64,000 bases of DNA. Source: Synergistaceae bacterium (GTDB lineage Bacteria; Synergistota; Synergistia; Synergistales; Aminobacteriaceae). The notes under the pieces were generated by a model that saw nothing but the letters and a program-made list of their open reading frames with translations, had not been told where the DNA came from and did no database searches. The stretch covers positions 1-64,000 of the forward strand of contig JAHDKT010000056.1 of assembly GCA_018436725.1 (NCBI GenBank). Direction: 5' to 3'. The translations under genes were made by a program, and so were the position numbers. How positions within the stretch are numbered: position 1 is the first letter of the stretch; each line of letters starts with the position of its first letter. This document shows, piece by piece, positions 33,557 to 42,767 of the stretch.

Positions 33557-33585
33557 AGAATACACGCCCCGTTTTTTCCTGTCAA
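33557..33585 (-). promoter_or_regulatory. Promoter of the amino-acid binding-protein gene
   Basis: On the minus strand, TTGACA (33585-33580), 17 bases, TATTCT (33562-33557). Confidence 0.7.
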
Positions 33586-33615
33586 TACCGACTTTCCCCT
33601 TTTTCTGCAGGACTG

Positions 33616-33621
33616 TATAAT
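33616..33621 (+). promoter_or_regulatory. Candidate -10 element for the wsp-like operon
   Basis: A perfect TATAAT lies 77 bases before the first CheW gene. No good -35 is visible at 16-18 bases. Confidence 0.4.
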
Positions 33622-33697
33622 GAATCATGAGCACAGAATTTTGGACCGATTCCCCTGAGCGGAAAACGTGTGCTGCGGGGATTGAAAGGGGGAAGTA

Positions 33698-34186
33698 GTG
33701 GTGAACCGGAAGAGCTTTCTTGTTTTTTCCATAGGCGAAAAGCGATTCGCCCTTCCCTCGGAGGATGTGTTCCGGGTGTCCCCGGCGGCGGAACTCCTCG
33801 AGGTGCCCGAAGCCCCCGGGTTCATCCGTGGTGTTGTCAACCTCGGAGGGGAGCCGGTTCCCGTGGCGGACCTCAGGAAAAAGGAAGGTCTTTCCTTCCG
33901 GGAGATGGAACTGAGCGACCGGTTCGTGTTTTTCCGCAGCGGAGGAACCCTCTGCGGGGTTCTAGCGGAGTCCGTGGAAGGCGTCCTGGATCTCGTTCCG
34001 GAGACCGTCCCCTTCTCTTCTCTCCTGGTGCGGCAGGGTGACCCCCTGCCGGGCACCGTCCGGGTGGCCTACGGGGAGGAGTCCGGGGCGATCCTGATTC
34101 GGTCGCCGGAAAACCTTCTTTCCCTTACCGAGGAGGAGCTCCTTTGCCTGGAGCCGGTCATGTCCGCCCGGAGAGAAGCCCTGTGA
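33698..34186 (+). CDS. CheW-like coupling protein (WspB position)
   Basis: A 162-residue CheW domain: FLVFSIGEKRFALP at the start, then IRGVVNLGGEPVPVADLR, the core CheW signature. CheW links receptors to the CheA kinase. It starts at GTG 33698 (or GTG 33701) behind AAAGGGGG. It is the first of seven genes whose products match the Wsp system, and its stop overlaps the CheR start by four bases. Confidence 0.9.
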   Translation: MVNRKSFLVFSIGEKRFALPSEDVFRVSPAAELLEVPEAPGFIRGVVNLGGEPVPVADLRKKEGLSFREMELSDRFVFFRSGGTLCGVLAESVEGVLDLVPETVPFSSLLVRQGDPLPGTVRVAYGEESGAILIRSPENLLSLTEEELLCLEPVMSARREAL

Positions 34187-35655
34187 GAGCCTCCTCCTGT
34201 CCCGTACCGGAAGAAGCCCTGGAGCCTCTCCTGCTCCTCGGGAAAAAAATTGAAGAGAAACTCGGGCTTGTATGCACGGACAAACGAAGGACCGATATCT
34301 GGCGTTCCGTGGCCCGAACAGCGTCAGCACGGTCGGAATCTCCTCTCGGAGTTCTTCTCGGACTTGCAGACGCTCCACCCGAAGAGGAACTGCCTGTTGA
34401 CTTCGTCGCTGACCTGACCGTGGGAGAGACCTTTTTCTTTAGGGAACGAAAAGCCCTCAGGATGTTCTCCGAGACCGCCCTGCCGGAAATTGCTGCAGGA
34501 AAGGGAACTGCCCCCATCCGGATCTGGAGTGCCGGGTGCAGCTCCGGCGAGGAGCCCTACACCCTCTCCATGCTTCTCCTGAACGCTCTTCCCGGAATGG
34601 ACCCGGAGCAGGTATCCGTTCTCGGAACGGACATCAACCCTTTTGCCCTCCAGAAGGCGCGGAAGGGGATTTTCCGCCGGTGGTCCTTCCGGGGAATGGA
34701 CCCTGAGGAGATCCGGCTGTTCTTCAACGACCTGGGAGACGGATCCTTTTCCGTCAGGGAGCGGTACCGGAGAACCACCGCCTTTTCCCTTCTCAACCTG
34801 GCGGAGCGCCCGTGGCGGCTCTGGCGGGACGGGGGCCCTCCGGACGCGGTTTTCTGCCGCAACGTTCTCATCTATTTTTCCCCGAAGAAGCGGGAGGAGG
34901 TCCTGGCAGGGTTCCACTCCCTCCTGCCCGAGGGAGGATGGCTTGCGGTCGCCGCCTGCGAAACGGTGCCCCTCCAGGCCTCCGGTTTCTCCCCCGTCTC
35001 TTCCGGCGGGGTCACCCTGTACAGGAAAAACGGCGGAACAGCCCCGGTGTTTTTTTCCGAGCCCTTCCGCTCTTCGGATTTTTCCTCCTCAGGCGAAGGG
35101 GAGGAGCCCGTTCTGTCCTTCGAGGATTTTTTCTCCGGCGGGGCTTCGGCACCGGAAGAAGAGTATCCCCTGTTCGCAGGAAATCCCGGCGGAGAAGAAG
35201 CGGACGGCCCTGGAGAACCCCCGGCGGAAAATGCCCCGGACGACAGCCTCGAAAAAGCCCGAAGCCTCGCGGACAGGGGGTTCCGGGAGGACGCCCTCGA
35301 AGAGCTCCGGAGGGTCATCGGCAGGGACAGGACGGACCCCCTTCCCTTCTATCTCCTCGCTCTCATCCACCAGGAGCTCGGAAATGAGAAGGAGGCCGCC
35401 GCGGCGCTCAGGAACACCCTGTTTCTTGCCCCCGGGTTCGTCATGGCCCATTACACCCTGGGTTCCGCGGCTCTGCGGAAGAGCTCTGCAAAAGAGGCGG
35501 ACAGGCATTTCCGGAACGCCGCGGACCTTCTGCTCCGGCTCCCCGGAGATTCCCCGGTTCCGGAAAGCGGAGGACTGACTGCGGCGCACCTTCTTGAAAC
35601 GGTCAGGGAACTGCGGAGCGGCACAAACAACATGACCGGAGCTGATGGAAAATGA
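34183..35655 (+). CDS. CheR methyltransferase with C-terminal TPR (WspC-like)
   Basis: A 490-residue protein. The CheR part (about 15-285) has the SAM-binding AGCSSGEEPYTLS and the CRNVLIYF motif. A low-complexity linker follows, then TPR-like helices (about 360-470). CheR methylates receptor glutamates to reset signalling; the TPR tail is the mark of WspC-type methyltransferases. I start at GTG 34183, which overlaps the CheW stop (GTGA) and has GGAGAG upstream, rather than at earlier in-frame codons inside CheW. The next CheW starts on its stop codon. Confidence 0.92.
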   Translation: MRASSCPVPEEALEPLLLLGKKIEEKLGLVCTDKRRTDIWRSVARTASARSESPLGVLLGLADAPPEEELPVDFVADLTVGETFFFRERKALRMFSETALPEIAAGKGTAPIRIWSAGCSSGEEPYTLSMLLLNALPGMDPEQVSVLGTDINPFALQKARKGIFRRWSFRGMDPEEIRLFFNDLGDGSFSVRERYRRTTAFSLLNLAERPWRLWRDGGPPDAVFCRNVLIYFSPKKREEVLAGFHSLLPEGGWLAVAACETVPLQASGFSPVSSGGVTLYRKNGGTAPVFFSEPFRSSDFSSSGEGEEPVLSFEDFFSGGASAPEEEYPLFAGNPGGEEADGPGEPPAENAPDDSLEKARSLADRGFREDALEELRRVIGRDRTDPLPFYLLALIHQELGNEKEAAAALRNTLFLAPGFVMAHYTLGSAALRKSSAKEADRHFRNAADLLLRLPGDSPVPESGGLTAAHLLETVRELRSGTNNMTGADGK

Positions 35656-36193
35656 ACGTCAACCGACAGGAAACCCCTGCGGAGAGAAAGACCAGGATAT
35701 TCCGTGAAAGGGCGAAAAAACTCGCCGCCCCGGGAGCGCCCCGGGATTCGGGCGGCGAAAGCCTGGAACTGCTCGAATTCCTCATTGGAAAAGAACGATA
35801 CGCCGTGGAAACGGTCTTTGTGGGCGAAGTCTTCCCTCCGGGGGACATTACCCCCGTTCCGTGCACTCCCCCCTTTGTGGCCGGAGTGGTCAACCTGCGG
35901 GGCAGGATCGTTCCCGTGGTGGACCTGAAGGTGCTCTTCGGGATCCGGTCCGTCGGGGAGAAGAGGATGTCCAGGATTGTGCTGCTCCAGTCAGGCGGGG
36001 CTGAAATAGGGCTGCTCACCGACGGCGTGCAGGGAATCGAAATTACCGGAAGGGAAGCCGTCCGCCCCCCCTTTCAGCGCAGGGGGGGCTTCCCGGGGCC
36101 TATATGACGGGAATCGCCGGAAATGACCTTGCAGTGCTCGACGGGGACAGAATTCTCAGGGACATCGCCCTGACCGTCGATGAAGAACCATAA
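35652..36193 (+). pseudogene. Second CheW-like protein (WspD position), frameshifted
   Basis: A second CheW domain with an N-terminal extension of about 40 residues. The uninterrupted frame stops early at 36107, just after the GLLTDGVQGIEI region. The missing CheW C-terminus (AYMTGIAGND, then AVLDGDRIL) is encoded directly downstream in another frame and ends with TAA at 36191-36193. Adding one base in the C7 run (36065-36071) or the G7 run (36082-36088) restores a normal CheW. It may be an assembly or sequencing indel, a real mutation or a phase-variable tract. With the frame restored it ends 22 bases before the MCP start. Confidence 0.85.
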
Positions 36194-36215
36194 AACCCGC
36201 AAGGAGGGGTTCATT

Positions 36216-37895
36216 GTGGCATGGAGAGATATGGGAATACGAAAAAAACTCGCCCTCGGCTTCGGGGCGGTGGTACTCATCGCCGTCATACTCGGAGCGG
36301 CGGGAATCTCAGGAATTTCCCGCCTTTCGGACGACATGGCCTATGTTGGGGAGACGAGGCTTCCCGACATTCTGTCCTTTTCCCGGCTGAATTACCTGCG
36401 GATGGCCATCAGGGCGGAAAGCCTGGAAGGTCTGCGGGCGGAGGACAGCTCTTCAAGGGATACGGATGTCCGGCGCATCCTCGACCGGAGAGGCAGGGCA
36501 TGGGAGGAAATGGACCGTGCCTGGAAGACCCTCCTGGAGACGAAACGGCACACGAAAAAGGGAGAGCAGCTTCTCGAGATTCTCAAGGTCCAGTTTGATT
36601 CATGGAGGAGACTCCACGGTGAGATGGACAGGGTTCTCGAAGAGATCTCCAGGGCCCACTCGGAGGAGAGAAAAAAAATACTTTTCGGCGACTACGCTGA
36701 ACTCTTTGCACGGATACTCCCCGTCTCAGACCAGATGGGCCGGGCTTTCGACGATATCACGGAGCACAACAGGACCGTGACCATGGGCATCATACGGGAG
36801 GATCTTGAAAGGGGAACTCTCCTTGAAAAAGTCAGTTTTTTTGCCCTTATCGCCGGAGTGCTGGCAGCCCTCGTTCTGACGGCGGTTATTTCAAAGAGCG
36901 TTTCCGAACCCCTTGCCAGGGGAGTGGAGCTTCTCTCGAGGATACGGCAGGGAGACCTGACCGGAAGTGTGCCGGAAAACCTCCGGAACAGGAAGGATGA
37001 AGCGGGGATGCTGGCCCGGGCCCTTCATGACGTGATGGAGGATCTCCGGTCACAGATTTCGGAGATCAGGGAAGTGACTTCCTCCCTTGCCGCCTCGGCA
37101 TCCCAGATATCCGCATCGGTGTCGGAGGTGGCCGCAGGAGCGGAAGAGTCTTCTGTGGCCGTTGTGGAAACCACCGCCACCATGGAGGAAGTCAGGACCA
37201 CGGCCGAGATTACCACGAAGAAGAGCAGGGAAGTGGCGGAGCATGCCCAGCAGGGGCTTCAGCTCGTGCAGCATGGAAAGGCCGCCACGGATGCCCTTTT
37301 TGAAGCAATGAAGAATATCGGCGACCAGATGGGGTCCATCGCGGAGACCATTGTCCGCCTCAGTGAACAGAGCCAGGAAGTGGGGGAAATCACCGGCACT
37401 GTGGAGGACCTTGCGGAACAGTCGAACCTCCTGGCCGTGAATGCCGCCGTGGAGGCGGCCAAGGCAGGGGAGCAGGGGAGGGGGTTCTCCGTGGTGGCCC
37501 AGGAGATCAAGAGTCTCGCCGAGCAGTCGAAACAGTCCGCCAGGGAAGTCCAGAGGATCCTCCGTGATATCCAGAAGGCCACCGGTGCGGCGGTGATGGC
37601 CATCGAGCAGGGATCCAAGGCGGTGGACCGCGGCGCGAAGGAGGCGACTCCCTCCAGGGAATCGGTCCTCGCCCTTTCCAGGAGGTTTACGGAATCCGCC
37701 CAGTCCGCCGCCCAGATCGCTGCAGCCAACAACGAACTTCTTTCCGGGATCGGCCAGGTGGCCCAGGCAATGGAAAATATCCGGGAAGCGGGTGAGCAGA
37801 ACGTGACGGGAATGAAGGAGCTCGAATCGGCTGCGGCAAACCTGAGGGACATGGGAAGAAGGCTGGCGGCCCTCGTCGAAGGGTACCGGATCTGA
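36216..37895 (+). CDS. Methyl-accepting chemotaxis protein (WspA-like)
   Basis: A 559-residue receptor. Membrane segment 1 lies at about 10-33, a helical periplasmic sensor (4HB-type) at about 35-200, membrane segment 2 at about 205-226, then a HAMP domain. The cytoplasmic signalling domain (about 330-545) has the conserved hairpin tip around [21 protein letters not shown] 36216 is chosen as start, six bases after AAGGAGGGG; earlier in-frame codons overlap the end of the repaired CheW. No C-terminal CheR-binding pentapeptide is present. It should feed the CheA-REC kinase downstream. Confidence 0.92.
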   Translation: MAWRDMGIRKKLALGFGAVVLIAVILGAAGISGISRLSDDMAYVGETRLPDILSFSRLNYLRMAIRAESLEGLRAEDSSSRDTDVRRILDRRGRAWEEMDRAWKTLLETKRHTKKGEQLLEILKVQFDSWRRLHGEMDRVLEEISRAHSEERKKILFGDYAELFARILPVSDQMGRAFDDITEHNRTVTMGIIREDLERGTLLEKVSFFALIAGVLAALVLTAVISKSVSEPLARGVELLSRIRQGDLTGSVPENLRNRKDEAGMLARALHDVMEDLRSQISEIREVTSSLAASASQISASVSEVAAGAEESSVAVVETTATMEEVRTTAEITTKKSREVAEHAQQGLQLVQHGKAATDALFEAMKNIGDQMGSIAETIVRLSEQSQEVGEITGTVEDLAEQSNLLAVNAAVEAAKAGEQGRGFSVVAQEIKSLAEQSKQSAREVQRILRDIQKATGAAVMAIEQGSKAVDRGAKEATPSRESVLALSRRFTESAQSAAQIAAANNELLSGIGQVAQAMENIREAGEQNVTGMKELESAAANLRDMGRRLAALVEGYRI

Positions 37896-37923
37896 CCGGG
37901 AGGCAGTTCCCCGGAGGAGCGGC

Positions 37924-40221
37924 ATGATGAACCTGACGGAAAAGGAATTTCTCGAGGAGCTCAGACACGATTTCATCCTCGAAGCGGAGGAATACCTCCA
38001 GACCATTGCAGCCGGCCTCCTGGACCTGGAGCGGGGGGACCCGCCTCTCCGGGTCATGGAGGAGGTCTTTCGGGCTGCCCACAGCCTCAAGGGAGCCGCC
38101 CAGGCGGTACGAATGCCCGCGATTTCGGGGCTCTGCCAGGTCCTGGAAAGCGTTTTTTCCGCCATGAAAAAAGGGGTGCTCCATCCGTCACCTGAAGGAT
38201 TCGACATCCTGCAGCGCTCGGTTGATACCCTGGCGGCCATGGTGGCCGCCGGCGGGGAGGACGACGGTCGGGGCGCGGAAGCCGGGAAGGCCCTGGAGAT
38301 CATTTTGACCGATGAGGCCCCTTCGGGCTCCGTTTTCCCCCCGGTTTTTTCCCGGAGAAAGGAAACAGCCGGGGCAGGAACGACGGAAACCGTTGAAAAA
38401 AAGATGGAACCCTTACCGGCATCCTTTTCCGCTTCAGAAGACCACGGAAGGGAGGGGCAGGAACGATCGGCCGGAAGAAGCGCCTCCAGGGAAACGGTCA
38501 GGATAGGGACCGACAAGCTCGACGGGCTGCTCCTCCGGGCGGAGGAAATGATCTCCCTGAACCAGGTTCTCGACGTCCGGCTGGGCGAAATGAGGGACCT
38601 CCGGCACCTTCTTTCGGAGTGGCTGGGGGAATGGCGGAGAACGGAGAATGTCCTGAAGAAGACCGGAGAGTACAAACAACTCCCCTCCAGGGCTGCGGAG
38701 TTCTTCACGGCGGGGCGGGACCGTCTCCGGGAAGCATGGGAACGGGCCGCCGCCATGGAACGCTCCCTGGCGGACAACGGCAGGACATCCGGGGGCCTGG
38801 TGGCGGATCTTCTCGATGAGGCCCGGTCCGTCCTCATGCTCCCCTTTTCCTCCCTGCTCCAGGGATTTCCCAAAATAGTGCGGGACCTTGCCCGGGGTCT
38901 CCTCAAAGACGTGGAATTTTCCGCTGAAGGCGGGGATGTGGAGGTGGACAAGCGCATTCTCGAGGGGCTGAAGGATCCCCTGGTCCACCTTGTCCGGAAC
39001 GCGCTTGACCACGGCATCGAAAGAACGGAGGAACGGCGGGCCGCAGGCAAGCCCGAAAAGGGAAGGGTGTCCCTCGCGGTCTCTTCGGTGGAGAGAGGCC
39101 GGGTGGAGATCGTCCTCTCCGACGACGGAAAGGGAATCGATTCTGAGAGGCTCAGGGAAAGCGCTGTGGCATCGGGGTTCCTGAAGGCCGAAGAAGCCGG
39201 GGCTCTTTCCGGCGAAGAGGCTCTCATGCTCATATTCCAGTCCGGGCTTTCCACCAGCCCCGTCATCACGGACATCTCCGGCAGGGGCCTCGGCATGGCC
39301 ATCGTCCGGGAGGGAGTGGAAAAACTCGGCGGGAAAATCAGCCTTTCCTCCCTGCCGGGAAAAGGGACACGGTTCACCATCTCCCTTCCGGTGACTCTTG
39401 CCACCTTCCGGGGAGTACTCGTGAGAGAATGGGGGCACCAGTTCGTCATTCCCACGGCCTGTGTGCGGAGGGCGGCCCGGGTGCTGCGTTCCGACATCAG
39501 GACGGTGGAAAACAGGGAGACGGTATCCCTTGACGGAACGCCCCATGCCCTGGTCCGCCTGGGCACCGTTCTCGGCCTTGCCGAACCCTCCGGCGGAGCG
39601 GAGAAGGATATTCTGCCGGTTGTGGCCGCCGGAACAGGAGAAACCTGTGTTGCCTTCGCGGTGGACGGAGTGGTGAACGAGCAGGAAGTACTTCTCAAAC
39701 CACTGGGCGGAATCCTCAAACGGGTGAGGAACGTGGGGGGAGTGACAGTGCTCGGTTCCGGGAAGGTCGTTCCGGTTCTCCACTGCGGCGACCTGGTGAA
39801 GTCGGCCCTGAAGGGCACCTCACGCAGCCTGTCCGCTCCGGGTGAGGCCGGGGAAGCTCCGCCGGCGATCCTGGTGGCGGAGGATTCCATCACCTCAAGG
39901 GCTCTGCTGAAGAATATTCTGACCGCCGCGGGGTATGCCGTGCACACGGCGGCGGACGGCCGGGAAGCCTGGGAAATCCTCTCCGGCGCGGAATTTTCCC
40001 TCGTGGTATCCGACGTGGAAATGCCCGGGATGAACGGTTTCGAGCTGACCTCGAGAATCCGTTCAGAAGAACGGCTGTCCGATCTCCCTGTGATCCTGGT
40101 TACCTCGCTGGAATCGGCGGAGGACAGAGAGCGGGGCGTGGAGTCAGGCGCCGACGCCTACATCGTAAAAAGCGGTTTCGACCAGGGAACGCTCCTGGAC
40201 GTCATCCGGCGGCTGCTCTGA
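37924..40221 (+). CDS. Hybrid CheA histidine kinase with receiver domain (WspE-like)
   Basis: A 765-residue kinase. The N-terminal HPt domain has His53 in AAHSLKGAA. Then come the dimer and ATPase domains (VRNALDHGIE, DDGKGID, GRGLGMA), a CheW-like domain (about 490-630), and a C-terminal receiver (about 645-765) with phosphoacceptor Asp697 in VSDVEMPGMNG. Hybrid CheA-REC proteins are typical of Wsp and other non-flagellar systems. GGAGGAGCGG precedes tandem ATGs at 37924 and 37927. It should phosphorylate the downstream CheB and the REC-GGDEF protein. Confidence 0.95.
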   Translation: MMNLTEKEFLEELRHDFILEAEEYLQTIAAGLLDLERGDPPLRVMEEVFRAAHSLKGAAQAVRMPAISGLCQVLESVFSAMKKGVLHPSPEGFDILQRSVDTLAAMVAAGGEDDGRGAEAGKALEIILTDEAPSGSVFPPVFSRRKETAGAGTTETVEKKMEPLPASFSASEDHGREGQERSAGRSASRETVRIGTDKLDGLLLRAEEMISLNQVLDVRLGEMRDLRHLLSEWLGEWRRTENVLKKTGEYKQLPSRAAEFFTAGRDRLREAWERAAAMERSLADNGRTSGGLVADLLDEARSVLMLPFSSLLQGFPKIVRDLARGLLKDVEFSAEGGDVEVDKRILEGLKDPLVHLVRNALDHGIERTEERRAAGKPEKGRVSLAVSSVERGRVEIVLSDDGKGIDSERLRESAVASGFLKAEEAGALSGEEALMLIFQSGLSTSPVITDISGRGLGMAIVREGVEKLGGKISLSSLPGKGTRFTISLPVTLATFRGVLVREWGHQFVIPTACVRRAARVLRSDIRTVENRETVSLDGTPHALVRLGTVLGLAEPSGGAEKDILPVVAAGTGETCVAFAVDGVVNEQEVLLKPLGGILKRVRNVGGVTVLGSGKVVPVLHCGDLVKSALKGTSRSLSAPGEAGEAPPAILVAEDSITSRALLKNILTAAGYAVHTAADGREAWEILSGAEFSLVVSDVEMPGMNGFELTSRIRSEERLSDLPVILVTSLESAEDRERGVESGADAYIVKSGFDQGTLLDVIRRLL

Positions 40222-40249
40222 GCTGGCCGCCGTGAAAGGTGGGGGTTCT

Positions 40250-41320
40250 TTGATCAGGGTCCTTATGGTGGATGATTCGCCCCTCATGTGCAGAATCCTC
40301 GGCCAGATGCTCGAATCCGATCCCGGAATACGGGTCTGGGGAACGGCGGGAAGCGGGGAAGAGGCCCTGGCCCTTCTGCAAAAGGGCAGGCCCGATGTGG
40401 TCACTATGGATATCCACATGGGAGGCATGGACGGCTTCGAGACCACGAGGCGGATCATGGAATCGGAGCGCCCCCTTCCCGTGGTGATCGTCAGCTCATG
40501 CTGGGATCCCCTCGAAGTGGAGAAGACCTTCGATGCCATGGCGGCGGGGGCGGTGGCGATCCTCCCCAAGCCGGCGAATATTGCCGAAGAGGGCGGAGAA
40601 TATGAACAGGAGTTTCTGCGGACAATCCGTGCCGCATCAGAGGCCCGTGTCGGCCGCCTCAGGAAGAAATTCCCGGATCCCGGCGCACCGCTGCCCGCCG
40701 CCGGGAAAGGCAGGGTGAAAATCGTTGCCGCGGGCGCTTCCACGGGAGGGCCCCAGGCTCTTGCCGCCTTTCTCTCCGGCCTTCCTGCGGGATTTCCCCG
40801 GCCCGTCCTCGTGGTACAGCACATGGCTCCTGGGTTTACCCGGGGACTGGCGGACTGGCTCGGAAAAATCACCCCTTTGAGGGTGAAAATCGGTACCCAG
40901 GGGGAGCCCCTGTCGGGAGGAACCGTCTACATCGCTCCTGAGGGAACGCACATGGTGTTGAACAGGAGCGGGGATTCTCTCCGCTTTTCTGACGGACCTC
41001 CCCTGCACATGGTCCGTCCTTCCGTGTCGATGCTTTTCCGTTCAGTGGCGGAGGTTTACGGCAGAGACTCCGCCGCGCTGCTCTTCTCAGGAATGGGGGC
41101 CGACGGGGCGGAAGAACTGAAGCAACTGAGGAATCTCGGGGCGGCCACTTTTGCCCAGGACAGGGAGTCCTCGGTGGTCTGGGGAATGCCGGGGGAGGCC
41201 GTCCGCCTTGAAGGTGCGGAGCACGTGGGGCCTCCATCGGTTCTTGCCGCCATCCTGTCGGGCATGGCGGCCGGAAGCAGCAACAGGGCGGAAACAACGG
41301 ACAACGGGGAACGGAGATGA
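40250..41320 (+). CDS. CheB methylesterase (WspF-like)
   Basis: A 356-residue CheB. The receiver domain (about 1-115, phosphoacceptor in TMDIHMGGMDG) precedes a methylesterase domain with the catalytic serine in GASTGGP, histidine in VQHMAPG and aspartate in GMGADGAEE. It removes receptor methyl groups and damps signalling. I start at TTG 40250, because family members begin with IRVLMVDDSP and a GGTGGGGG ribosome site lies just upstream; GTG 40232 is the alternative. The output gene follows after 13 bases. Confidence 0.94.
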   Translation: MIRVLMVDDSPLMCRILGQMLESDPGIRVWGTAGSGEEALALLQKGRPDVVTMDIHMGGMDGFETTRRIMESERPLPVVIVSSCWDPLEVEKTFDAMAAGAVAILPKPANIAEEGGEYEQEFLRTIRAASEARVGRLRKKFPDPGAPLPAAGKGRVKIVAAGASTGGPQALAAFLSGLPAGFPRPVLVVQHMAPGFTRGLADWLGKITPLRVKIGTQGEPLSGGTVYIAPEGTHMVLNRSGDSLRFSDGPPLHMVRPSVSMLFRSVAEVYGRDSAALLFSGMGADGAEELKQLRNLGAATFAQDRESSVVWGMPGEAVRLEGAEHVGPPSVLAAILSGMAAGSSNRAETTDNGERR

Positions 41321-41333
41321 TGAGTTGGAGATC

Positions 41334-42713
41334 ATGAAAAGGACAGCAAACATACTGATTGTGGAGGACAGCCTGACCCAGGCCAAGCGGCTCGAGCGGC
41401 TTCTGGCGGAGAACGGATACACCGTCCACGTGGCCCGAAACGGAATCGAAGGACTTGCTGCCGCGGCGAAGACAAAACCCTCGGTAATCATAACCGATGT
41501 CATGATGCCCGAGATGGACGGCTTCGAAATGTGCCGCTGCATCAAGAACGACGGGGCCCTGAAGGACATCCCCGTGGTGCTGCTCACCTCCCTCTCCGAC
41601 CCGAAGGACGTTATCCGGGGGCTCCAGTGCGGCGCCGACAACTTTCTCACCAAGCCGTACGAAGGGGAACATCTCCTGCGGCGCCTGGAACACGTTCTCA
41701 CAAATCTTGAACTCCGGAGGGCCGGCCAGGCCCAGATGACGGTGGAAGTCTTCTTCGCCGGGCAGTACCACAAGCTCACGGCGGACAGGATCCAGATCAT
41801 TGACCTTCTCCTCTCAACCTTCGAGGCGGCGGTGCTCCAGAGTTCCCAGCTTGAGAAACTGGGAGGTGACTACCGGAACGCCCTGGAGGACGTGAAACGG
41901 GCCCAGGCGAACTTCCAGACCCTCATGGAGACTACCGGGGATGCCGTGGTTGTTGTTGAAGGCGGCGGAACGGTCATCTACGTCAACCCCGCCGCGGAGC
42001 TGCTCCTCCACAAGGATTCTTCGGAACTCGTGGGAAAACCCTTCCTTTTCCCCCTGGAAGGGGAAGGCGGGCACAGGGAGGTCGTCATCGATCTGCCGAA
42101 CGGAGAAAGGGTGGTCGGCGACATGCGGACGGCCACCTCGAACTGGGACGGAGAACTCGTCCGTTTCGCTACCATCCGGGACGTCACCGAGATGGTCCGG
42201 CTCCGGGAACTCCTCGAAAAGGAAGCGGTCACCGACGCACTGACGGGGCTCTACAACAGAAGAGGATTTCTCTCCTTCACCGAAAAGGCGCTGCAGCTCG
42301 CCGCCAGGATGGGGTTCAGGGCGACTTTTCTTTTCGCCGATCTGGACGGCTTCAAGAACGTGAACGACACCCTCGGTCACGAGGAGGGGGACGAAGTCCT
42401 CCGGGAAACGGCCGCTCTTCTTCGGGATACGTTCCGGGCATCGGATATCACGGGAAGGATCGGGGGGGATGAGTTTGCTGTACTCATGCTTCACGATGGG
42501 CATGACGAGCCGGGCGACCCGGCGGGGAGACTCGAAGAAGCCGTCCGACGGGCCAACGGGCAAAGGACCAGGGAGTACCGGCTGTCCATGAGCATGGGCC
42601 TGAGCGAATGGAACCCCGAGCGCCCAGTTTCCCTGGGAGAGCTTATGGCCGATGCTGACCGGAGGATGTACGAGAACAAGATGGCCGGGAAGGGAAAAAA
42701 ATGCGGAGAATGA
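41334..42713 (+). CDS. Response regulator diguanylate cyclase, REC-PAS-GGDEF (WspR-like)
   Basis: A 459-residue output protein. The receiver domain has phosphoacceptor Asp55 in ITDVMMPEMDG. A coiled linker and a PAS domain (about 195-300) follow, then a GGDEF domain with GGDEF at 377-381 and the RASD inhibitory site five residues before it. On phosphorylation by the hybrid CheA it should make c-di-GMP. Pseudomonas WspR lacks the PAS domain, so this version has an extra sensory input. The ATG at 41334 lies behind TTGGAG. It is the last gene of the wsp-like operon; lysA's promoter follows. Confidence 0.93.
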   Translation: MKRTANILIVEDSLTQAKRLERLLAENGYTVHVARNGIEGLAAAAKTKPSVIITDVMMPEMDGFEMCRCIKNDGALKDIPVVLLTSLSDPKDVIRGLQCGADNFLTKPYEGEHLLRRLEHVLTNLELRRAGQAQMTVEVFFAGQYHKLTADRIQIIDLLLSTFEAAVLQSSQLEKLGGDYRNALEDVKRAQANFQTLMETTGDAVVVVEGGGTVIYVNPAAELLLHKDSSELVGKPFLFPLEGEGGHREVVIDLPNGERVVGDMRTATSNWDGELVRFATIRDVTEMVRLRELLEKEAVTDALTGLYNRRGFLSFTEKALQLAARMGFRATFLFADLDGFKNVNDTLGHEEGDEVLRETAALLRDTFRASDITGRIGGDEFAVLMLHDGHDEPGDPAGRLEEAVRRANGQRTREYRLSMSMGLSEWNPERPVSLGELMADADRRMYENKMAGKGKKCGE

Positions 42714-42732
42714 TGAATTTCCTCTTTTTGTG

Positions 42733-42761
42733 TTGACGTTCATCCCCCCACTGGATATAAT
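42733..42761 (+). promoter_or_regulatory. Promoter of the T-box/lysA transcript
   Basis: TTGACG (42733-42738), 17 bases, perfect TATAAT (42756-42761). It is among the best promoters in the window. Confidence 0.85.
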
Positions 42762-42767
42762 GTCCGA

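Noticed and set aside
37050..39947. A 965-codon open frame antisense to the MCP and CheA genes
   Set aside because: It has arginine-, serine- and proline-rich low-complexity translation, no ribosome site and no family resemblance. Both genes on the other strand are fully conserved. Long antisense frames are expected at this GC content.
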